Assembly: GCF_023149135.1 (NCBI RefSeq)
Contig: NZ_JAIWJX010000002.1
Span: forward strand, 1,178,001 to 1,242,000
Origin: Fictibacillus marinisediminis
Lineage (GTDB): Bacteria; Bacillota; Bacilli; Bacillales; Fictibacillaceae
Length of the DNA stretch: 64,000 bases
Direction of reading: 5' to 3'
The notes below the pieces were generated by a model that saw nothing but the letters and a program-made list of their open reading frames with translations, was not told the DNA's origin and did no database searches. Both the position numbers and the translations under genes were made by a program. Positions 58,064-64,000 of the stretch are shown one piece after another. Each line of letters opens with the position of its first letter. Position 1 is the stretch's first letter.

Positions 58064-58786
58064 ATGAAAAAATCTGTTGCCGCTTTGCTGGCGGCGAGTA
58101 CGCTGTTCTCTTTTGCCCCATTGACCGCCTATGCCGACCATCAGGAAGAACAAAAGAAAGTTGAGTATATCGCTTTAGGAGATTCAATAGCCGCAGGTAT
58201 GACGCCTTATGGTGACATTAACAAGAGCTATCCGGATTTTATTCAAAGCTATTTTAAAAGATCCCATGTGAAGCTATTAGATTATGATAATTTGGGTGTG
58301 CCAGGCTATACTTCTGAACAGCTGAAAGAGGATGTTTTAAACAATCCAGACGTGATGAAGGAGATTAAAGAAGCAACCCATATTACGATAAATATCGGGG
58401 CAAACGATCTTTTTCGCAAACTGATGACCGATCCAGCGCATGCTTCTGATGGGATTGCGGCTGCCAGTGCTAACCTTGAGAACATCCTGCAGGCAATCGA
58501 TAAGCTAAACCCAAATGTGCATGTCTATGTGATGGGGTATTACAACCCCTTTTCTTATTATGATCAGGATAGCCAAGCGTTCTTAGATCCTTTGAATAAC
58601 GCATTGAATTCTGCTATTAAGGAGGCAGCTGTATCAAATGGCGATTCGTATGTCCCGACAGGTGGCGCCATCGATCCGCATTTCCAGAAATACATGCCCA
58701 ATCCGGAAGATAACCACCTCAACATCAAAGGATATAAAGTGATCGCTAAAGAGTTTTGGAGGGTGATAAAAAAGGATGTGAAGTAA
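58064..58786 (+). CDS. secreted SGNH/GDSL hydrolase
   Basis: The 240-residue exported esterase/lipase has a signal peptide (1-22, ending LTAYA), block I YIALGDSIAAGM (nucleophile Ser), the block II Gly in GVPGYTSEQL, block III INIGANDLF and block V DNHLNIKGY (Asp and His). The substrate may be a lipid, acylated sugar or wall polymer. ATG 58064 follows AGAGGAGAGG. A symmetrical terminator separates it from the convergent kinase gene. The 57823-58060 gap upstream shows no gene or confident site. Confidence 0.88.
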   Translation: MKKSVAALLAASTLFSFAPLTAYADHQEEQKKVEYIALGDSIAAGMTPYGDINKSYPDFIQSYFKRSHVKLLDYDNLGVPGYTSEQLKEDVLNNPDVMKEIKEATHITINIGANDLFRKLMTDPAHASDGIAAASANLENILQAIDKLNPNVHVYVMGYYNPFSYYDQDSQAFLDPLNNALNSAIKEAAVSNGDSYVPTGGAIDPHFQKYMPNPEDNHLNIKGYKVIAKEFWRVIKKDVK

Positions 58787-58791
58787 GGGGG

Positions 58792-58817
58792 AAAAGAGGA
58801 CCGGGGTCCTCTTTTTT
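58792..58817. terminator. bidirectional terminator
   Basis: An 11-bp perfect stem AAAAGAGGACC/GGTCCTCTTTT with a GG loop. Confidence 0.9.
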
Positions 58818-59679
58818 ATGCAGGTGAGACGAGGACTTTCCATTTCTCCCATGCCTTCAAATATGCCGGCAAGTCTGAAGGGTGATGCTGAGAGCTTCTG
58901 GCCAGCCGTGTGAAAAGACCGAGCAGTACTTCCTCATTGAGGACTTGTTCATCATAATTCCACATCTTTAATTGCCTTGCAGCAGGAATAATCGTTTCTT
59001 GTGTAAGTTCGTTTGGGGTAGAACAAAAAGCAAAGACAAGATCATGGAGCGGGTGGCCGATAAAGGTTTGAGGATCAATTAAACCAGAGAGCTCCTGCTC
59101 TGAGAACAGGAAATTATGATACCCGCAGTCTCCATGCAGCAAATAAGAGAGTTCAGATTCCTTGCTTTTGGACCTTTGTTTCGCAAGTTCAGCGATAAGC
59201 TCGTAATCTTCTTTTTCAAGCAGCCCAGAATGAATAATTTCTTTGACTGAACGTATTTCGTCCTCCAAAAATGGTTCTCTTGAATGCTTAAGGTCGTCCC
59301 TGTATCCCCATCCACTTGCTTCAGAAAAAAGTTGATAGTAATTGAGCACATGATGGACGAGGGAGGACAGGATGTTTGTTTTGTGCGTCCCGGAACTGTC
59401 TGTTGTTCCTGCAAGAAAGGGATAGACGATGAATCGGTTCGCGGGGTCTTTGTATACGAGAAGGGGCAGGAAAGGAATATTCTCGTATTCATTCAAGAAT
59501 TCCGCCTCTGCCTTAATAACATTCGGTTCGTTGAACTTAAGCACCCATTGTTTTCTGCTTCCATCACGCAGTAATCCGATCGTACTGGTCGTTCCTCCGC
59601 TCAAAGGTTCGTACACGGCATCTTTTGATTCTATGATCCCTTGGGTGTATAAATCTTTCACAATCCTATCCGTATCCAT
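58816..59679 (-). CDS. aminoglycoside phosphotransferase/choline-kinase family protein
   Basis: The 287-residue kinase-fold protein has the catalytic loop YLLHGDCGYHNFLF (H-G-D-x-x-x-x-N) at about 182-195 and the metal-binding GLIDPQTFIGHPLHDLVF. The N-terminal GGTTSTIGLLRDGS corresponds to the nucleotide-binding hairpin. Family members phosphorylate aminoglycosides, macrolides, choline or sugars. Nothing here indicates which, so resistance should not be assumed. The start is ATG 59679 with AAGGAGT. Monocistronic. Confidence 0.8.
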   Translation of the reverse strand: MDTDRIVKDLYTQGIIESKDAVYEPLSGGTTSTIGLLRDGSRKQWVLKFNEPNVIKAEAEFLNEYENIPFLPLLVYKDPANRFIVYPFLAGTTDSSGTHKTNILSSLVHHVLNYYQLFSEASGWGYRDDLKHSREPFLEDEIRSVKEIIHSGLLEKEDYELIAELAKQRSKSKESELSYLLHGDCGYHNFLFSEQELSGLIDPQTFIGHPLHDLVFAFCSTPNELTQETIIPAARQLKMWNYDEQVLNEEVLLGLFTRLARSSQHHPSDLPAYLKAWEKWKVLVSPA

Positions 59680-59806
59680 GATCCGAACTCCTTTTTTGTT
59701 TGTATCTATTTAAAGAGTAGCAGATGCTAGGCCAAATGTTTCATAATTTTTAAGTTTAAAGATCAATCGGGCGGCATCCATTTTTAGCCTTCTGCCCTCT
59801 TCGTTT

Positions 59807-61333
59807 TTATATCGACATTAAGGGACGAATCCTGAACTTCTCAAAAAAGTGCTTCAGTTTCTCTATGTTTTGGGTATCATCCGCAAGAGCGACGTATCCA
59901 TCCGGCCGGACAGCATATAAGGAATCCTTTTTAAGGCCAACATCCTCCATTCCAGGCTGCCACACAAAGGTATGAATCGCAAAGCCAGCGCTTTTACCAT
60001 ATTCCCGAATATCCGCATGAATTTCACCGTATACATGAATCTGCCAGTCCATTGTTTTCAGCGGATCGAAATTGTTGCCGCTCTCTGTCTGAATCCAGGG
60101 CAAGCGGTCGCCTCCGTGGATTTTTCCTGCTTTTCCCATGCTCAGTGCGCTGTCCCGGTATTCGATCCGTGTTTGTGATACGGTATTAAAGGCAGCCCTG
60201 CGTGCGGCAGTGAAACCAAGCAGCAATGGAGCGACATAGGGAATCAACACCGTACGGAACAGCCGGTTACGAGTATTGCGTCCTACTATCATTTGAAAGG
60301 CACGGTCGGTTGTTGAAACGAGTGTGCGGGCAAAGGCGATCCGTTCTGTTTCATACGTCTCAAGGATCTCAGGTTCTGCCTTGCCTTTCAGAACCCATGC
60401 AACCTTCCACGATAGATTAACCGCATCCCCAATACCGGTGTTCATCCCCTGTCCGCCTGCAGGACTATGAATATGGCCGGCATCTCCAGCTATAAAGCAG
60501 CGGCCCTTTCTAAAATGCTCACTGACCCGATGATGAACATGATAGGTTGAGAACCAATTGACTTTATCAACTTTTAAACCAATCTGATTTTCAGCGTAAG
60601 GCTGGATCTCATCGAATGTAATTGACGTGGACTGCTCAAGCTCACGGGGGATGATGCCGATCAGTCTGATCATTGCCGTACTTCTGACCGGCATATACAA
60701 ACAGAACCCCCTTTCACTGAGATGTACTTTTAGTGAGCGGTCCTGTGTTTCTTTATTTGATGACTCCACATCAGCCACATAAAAAAGCTGTTCGTACGTT
60801 CCTCCGGCAAAGTCGAAGCCCAACCCTTTTCGTACGGTACTGTGGGCGCCGTCACATCCGCATAAATAGTGGAATTCAGCGGCTTCCTCCATACCGTCTT
60901 TCTTCAAAACGGTGCGGACTCCTTCGCTGTCATCCGTAAAAGAACCCAGCTCGGTGTTCCACTCAATGGTGACACCAGCCTTTTTAAGCTGTTCCACTAG
61001 AAATTGTTCGTTGACATCCTGAGGAAAACTTAAGGCAAAAGGAAAAGGGCTGATGTCCTTCCCAAGATCGCTGAACTTGAATTCTGCTTTTTCTTTCGTT
61101 CCTTCACGAAGATAAACAGATTTCATCGGGATGCCGAGGCTTACCACTTCGTCCGCAATGCCCAATTGACGGTAAAACTCTAAAATCCTTGCATGGACGA
61201 CCAATGCTCGAGATGCTTCACCAGGTCCGGAATGTTTTTCAATAATGCGGAATGGAATCCCCATTTTTGAGAGCTGAAGGGCCAGGACAAGCCCTGTTGG
61301 ACCTGCCCCGACAATCAAGACTTGAGGATTCAT
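59807..61333 (-). CDS. FAD-dependent monooxygenase (PHBH/rifampicin-monooxygenase-like)
   Basis: The 508-residue class A flavoprotein hydroxylase has the dinucleotide fold VLIVGAGPTGLVLALQLSKMG, the DG motif LCGCDGAHSTVRKGLG and the GD motif CFIAGDAGHIHSPAGGQGMN. The C-terminal thioredoxin-like tail (SLYAVRPDGYVAL) is typical of aromatic hydroxylases and drug-modifying monooxygenases. Start ATG 61333 has AAAGGAG 8 nt upstream. The open frame continues upstream without a stop into a membrane-protein relic, which I annotate separately. The substrate is unknown. Confidence 0.85.
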   Translation of the reverse strand: MNPQVLIVGAGPTGLVLALQLSKMGIPFRIIEKHSGPGEASRALVVHARILEFYRQLGIADEVVSLGIPMKSVYLREGTKEKAEFKFSDLGKDISPFPFALSFPQDVNEQFLVEQLKKAGVTIEWNTELGSFTDDSEGVRTVLKKDGMEEAAEFHYLCGCDGAHSTVRKGLGFDFAGGTYEQLFYVADVESSNKETQDRSLKVHLSERGFCLYMPVRSTAMIRLIGIIPRELEQSTSITFDEIQPYAENQIGLKVDKVNWFSTYHVHHRVSEHFRKGRCFIAGDAGHIHSPAGGQGMNTGIGDAVNLSWKVAWVLKGKAEPEILETYETERIAFARTLVSTTDRAFQMIVGRNTRNRLFRTVLIPYVAPLLLGFTAARRAAFNTVSQTRIEYRDSALSMGKAGKIHGGDRLPWIQTESGNNFDPLKTMDWQIHVYGEIHADIREYGKSAGFAIHTFVWQPGMEDVGLKKDSLYAVRPDGYVALADDTQNIEKLKHFFEKFRIRPLMSI

Positions 61334-61339
61334 ATCATC

Positions 61340-61837
61340 GTCTCCTTTCAGAATTACTGTTTGATTTTTAAACCAGGTGATCCCAAATGCTGCCAAGATT
61401 GCGAACAACACTCCTGTAATCAACTGTTTCGTGACGGCCAGCAGCTTTTCCTTTCGGGTATTAAAAACGGTATTGCTCATGACAGTGTAAAGAAGCATCG
61501 CTCCAATCAAGCTTGCCATCCGTAATGGCTGAAACATGGAAACAGGGGCGTTGCCATTTGCGCTGTGGGTTCCGAATGCATTGACATTGACCACGTCTTT
61601 TTTGATCGGTTCCTTTTCTACGACTCCATTTAGCATCTGGCCTGCAATAGCGGAAGCAGAACTGTTCGTCCCCTGATTGACTAAGATTTGAATCGTGGAT
61701 GAAGAAGGGGAATGCATAGAGATCTGTTTTTGACTAAAATCCCTTGTGATGACAAGGGCTGCATAATACTTTCTGTCGTTTAGGCCCTTATGTCGTAAGA
61801 GTTGACGGATTCCCCCATATACGATGAGAAGCACCAA
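61340..61837 (-). pseudogene. relic of a YhgE/DUF3533-type membrane protein
   Basis: The in-frame region upstream of the monooxygenase encodes YYAALVITRDFSQKQISMHS, IQILVNQGTNSSASAIAGQML, PLRMASLIGAMLLYTVMSNT and LITGVLFAILAAFGITWF. These match the middle of YhgE/Pip-like or DUF3533 (ABC-2-type) proteins. The N-terminal TM and extracellular start and the remaining C-terminal TMs are missing, and no start codon has a binding site. It is best read as a truncated remnant that happens to share the frame of the next gene. Confidence 0.6.
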
Positions 61838-61924
61838 TCATTAACCGGCTGCTTAGGAGAAGAAGGTATGAGGGAGCAATTTGTAGAATTGTTATTACGA
61901 AAATATTGGTATGGGAGAGGTAAC

Positions 61925-62464
61925 TTGAAAATAGATAAAGTATTTGAATATGATATTAGTAATGAGCTTTCGGTGCGTATACAAGAATTATTAAATGGCA
62001 GTTTTCCAGATGTCTATCCAACGAATAGAATTTACTTTAAGCAGTTACCGCATTTTAGATTTCTAGCTTTTAATGAGGAAAGTCAACTCATAGGACATGT
62101 CGGACTGGATTACAGAGTGATGAATTTAAACGGAAAGCCCCTAAAAATACTCGGTGTAATTGATTTGTGTGTTTCGCAAAACGCCCGCTCACAGGGTATT
62201 GGTTCGAGGCTGCTTTTAGAAATTGATAGGTTTTCTCAGGGACGCGATATTGATTTTATACTCTTATTTGCAGATAACATGAACTTATATTTAAGAAATG
62301 GATATCAACCAGTTAGAAACAAATGCAAATGGATGCAAATTAATCATGAAACCCAAGTTACAAATGGTATAGGTACTGAACACATTGATGAATTAATGAT
62401 TAAGCAAGTCGGTATGACAAATTGGAGGGAAGGGAATCTTGATTTATTAGGTTATCTTTATTGA
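61925..62464 (+). CDS. GNAT acetyltransferase, AAC(2')-like
   Basis: The 179-residue protein resembles aminoglycoside 2'-N-acetyltransferase-type GNATs: RIQELLNGSFPDVYPTN, LIGHVGLDYRVMNLNGKPLKILGVIDLCVSQNARSQGIGSRLL (acetyl-CoA loop SQGIGS) and DFILLFADNMNLYLRNGYQPV. TTG 61925 gives the expected short N-terminus with GGGAGAGG upstream. An ATG at 61868 with AGGAGA 8 nt upstream is an equally well-marked alternative, adding 19 residues. Antibiotic acetylation is not demonstrated by sequence. Confidence 0.72.
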   Translation: MKIDKVFEYDISNELSVRIQELLNGSFPDVYPTNRIYFKQLPHFRFLAFNEESQLIGHVGLDYRVMNLNGKPLKILGVIDLCVSQNARSQGIGSRLLLEIDRFSQGRDIDFILLFADNMNLYLRNGYQPVRNKCKWMQINHETQVTNGIGTEHIDELMIKQVGMTNWREGNLDLLGYLY

Positions 62465-62495
62465 GCTATGGGGGAATAGCAGTGTTGCAGGAGAG

Positions 62496-62521
62496 GAGCT
62501 AGATTGATTAGCTCTTTTTTT
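62496..62521 (+). terminator. terminator of the AAC(2')-like gene
   Basis: Stem GAGCTA/TAGCTC with a 7-nt loop followed by seven T. Confidence 0.8.
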
Positions 62522-62680
62522 ATTGTACCAATGGACAGGATGATGATACAAACAAAAAACCATTTTATCATCTCATAGGTAGGTGGAGTCATTGATTTTA
62601 TAAAACCTCGCATATTTTCGGGATTTTTACTATCATATAACTAGCAGAGTCGAAACATCCTGAGTAAGGAGCCAAAACAT

Positions 62681-64000
62681 TTGAATATCAAACTCAACCA
62701 CAGCATCATCAAAGAAAAGTGCGGTACGGTCTCCTTCAAAAAAGGAGACTCTTTTTATCGAGCGGATAAAGTGTACTTTGAAAGTTACAATATGGATGCT
62801 TGTAAAGCAGCAGTTACAGGAACACAGGAATTTCATGTCACCATTGAACGGGATATGAACGGAGGCTTTCGGTCGGAGTGCAGCTGTCCGACACTGGCTT
62901 CATTTCAAAAGGATTGTCAGCACGTTGCAGCCGTTTTACTGGCGATTTACCATCACCAGCAACAAGGGACAGCTCCTCTGATTTCCGGTCGACATCTTTC
63001 TGAATCTCTGGAAAATCAAGAACTGACAGAAGATTTTCTGACACTTTTTAATGATCAGCACAAGCGATCAAGCAGGCATCAGCTTCATTTTGAAAAAAGG
63101 CAAGTGCTTGATGTGGAGTTTACCTGCAAACCCGTGGAGGTAAGCAAAGGACAAACCGTTTTAGGCCTAGAGGTGAAAATCGGTCCGGTTAAAGTGCAGC
63201 ACATCCGGGACTTTCTTCAACGTGTGGAAGAAGGGAATACCAGCCCGCTTTCCCTTTCATTCACATTTGATCCGTGCCTCCATTGCTTTCAAATGGAAAA
63301 CGATGCTGTACTTCAACAGCTTATAAAAGCCATGCATGATGAACAGGTATATATCGATGAACTGTTAGACCGGCCGAATGAGGTTACTCATAACAACACC
63401 TTATTTATCTCCCCTTCTTCTTGGGACATGCTGCTGCCTTTGCTTGAGAAAGCACCATGGGTAAAGCTGGAGTATGGCAACACGTATAGAAGGTTTCGGA
63501 CATCGAAAGAACCGCTGTCTCTACAGTTTGACTTTGGAGAGGCGCAAGGAAATAGCTATCATTTGAAGATTGAAGGACTAAAGCAGATGGTCGTGTTGCA
63601 TTCCTATCGCTCTGTCCTTTCAGCAGGAAAACTGTTTCAGTTAAAAAGTGATGACTGCTCACGCCTTTCAGAACTGAAACGAATGCTGGATGCATCAAGA
63701 ACGAATGTCATCCCGATTTCTCAGAAGCAGATGGGGATTTTTTTAGAAAAAGTCATTCCAGGCTTGAAACGCCTCGGGGAAGTTCACGTATCTCGTGCGA
63801 TCACCGAGCAATTTGCCAAGATACCGTTAACGGCAAAACTATATTTGGATCGTGTAAAGAATCGACTCCTTGCCGGGCTGGAGTTTCATTATGATAATAT
63901 CGTCATTGATCCATTGGTCAGGCGTGATCTTCAGGAAAACTCCAAACTTATCAGAGATGTGGAGAAAGAGGAAATGATACTCAGGCTAATGGAGGAAAGC
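62681..64000 (+). CDS. SNF2-family helicase with SWIM zinc finger (YwqA-like), 5' part
   Basis: An open frame of 440 codons starts at TTG 62681 (AAGGAG at 62666-62671, 9 nt upstream) and runs off the right edge without a stop. Residues 67-90 hold a SWIM zinc finger: SECSCPTL...KDCQHVAAVLLAIYHH (C-x-C...C-x-H). The following ~350 residues fit the bacterial SNF2-associated region found before the ATPase lobes in YwqA-type proteins (LDVEFTCKPVEV, LFISPSSWDMLLPLLE, FLEKVIPGLKRLGEVHVS, AKLYLDRVKNRLLAGLEFHY). The ATPase lies outside the window. It is a likely DNA translocase or repair factor. Confidence 0.82.
   Translation, partial: MNIKLNHSIIKEKCGTVSFKKGDSFYRADKVYFESYNMDACKAAVTGTQEFHVTIERDMNGGFRSECSCPTLASFQKDCQHVAAVLLAIYHHQQQGTAPLISGRHLSESLENQELTEDFLTLFNDQHKRSSRHQLHFEKRQVLDVEFTCKPVEVSKGQTVLGLEVKIGPVKVQHIRDFLQRVEEGNTSPLSLSFTFDPCLHCFQMENDAVLQQLIKAMHDEQVYIDELLDRPNEVTHNNTLFISPSSWDMLLPLLEKAPWVKLEYGNTYRRFRTSKEPLSLQFDFGEAQGNSYHLKIEGLKQMVVLHSYRSVLSAGKLFQLKSDDCSRLSELKRMLDASRTNVIPISQKQMGIFLEKVIPGLKRLGEVHVSRAITEQFAKIPLTAKLYLDRVKNRLLAGLEFHYDNIVIDPLVRRDLQENSKLIRDVEKEEMILRLMEES

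Noticed and set aside
59807..61837. Genuine bifunctional membrane protein-monooxygenase fusion
   Set aside because: The membrane part lacks both ends of its family, while the monooxygenase has its own well-spaced start.
1..64000. tRNA or rRNA genes, CRISPR arrays, prophage or intact insertion sequences
   Set aside because: No T-loop/acceptor pairs, regular spaced repeats, integrase, transposase or phage structural genes were found on reading both strands.

Overview
The window looks like a chromosomal segment of an endospore-forming Bacillaceae bacterium (Fictibacillus/Bacillus-like). Reasons: moderate-to-low GC, strong AGGAGG-type ribosome binding sites with many TTG and GTG starts, rho-independent terminators after most transcripts, a GerPD-like germination protein, a Spo0E-like protein, YkgA-, BcrC-, Mta- and VmlR-like proteins, and two copies of a roughly 127-bp dispersed element of a type familiar from Bacillaceae. 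I see no rRNA, tRNA, CRISPR array, prophage or intact insertion sequence. The genus is an inference.

Layout. 0-9 kb: a PadR/HAAS pair cut by the window edge, a frameshifted alpha/beta hydrolase, a YkgA-type amidinohydrolase, a YqcI/YcgG protein, a GNAT, a solitary mreC, wrbA behind a sigma-B-like promoter, a gerPD-like gene, and modA divergent from an HTH plus substrate-binding-domain regulator with four phased 10-bp repeats between them. 9-20 kb: Spo0E-like protein, an HTH-TPR regulator, membrane and secreted proteins, a bcrC-dedA operon, a two-component system, a COG4705 membrane protein and a DUF2161 nuclease-like protein. 20.5-23.4 kb: a secreted type I pullulanase with a cre-like site.

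23.5-37 kb is the main accessory block: an ectoine/hydroxyectoine catabolic island. It has EutB, a PucR-family regulator, ectoine hydrolase DoeA, EutC, a cystathionine-gamma-synthase-family PLP enzyme, an M20 deacetylase (DoeB2 type), a homoserine-dehydrogenase-like enzyme, an aldehyde dehydrogenase and two tandem MHS-family importers. DoeA opens the ectoine ring, the M20 enzyme would deacetylate to 2,4-diaminobutyrate, and the remaining enzymes would feed the carbon toward aspartate semialdehyde/aspartate or an alternative route. The usual transaminase DoeD, EutA and the MocR-type regulator EnuR are not in the block, so its second half appears non-standard.

37-46 kb: GNATs, a class A penicillin-binding protein, a MerR-controlled short-chain dehydrogenase, an HxlR relic, small unknown proteins and a 2-oxo acid decarboxylase. 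46.6-52.5 kb (minus strand): bioY-bioD-bioA behind a BirA operator, oligoendopeptidase F and MnmH. 52.7-64 kb: a CTCC-motif permease, a VmlR-like ABC-F gene preceded by a leader with a terminator, an Mta/TipA-like MerR regulator, a nucleoside hydrolase, an SGNH hydrolase, an APH-like kinase, an FAD monooxygenase with a membrane-protein relic upstream, an AAC(2')-like GNAT, and the 5' part of an SNF2/SWIM helicase that runs off the right edge.
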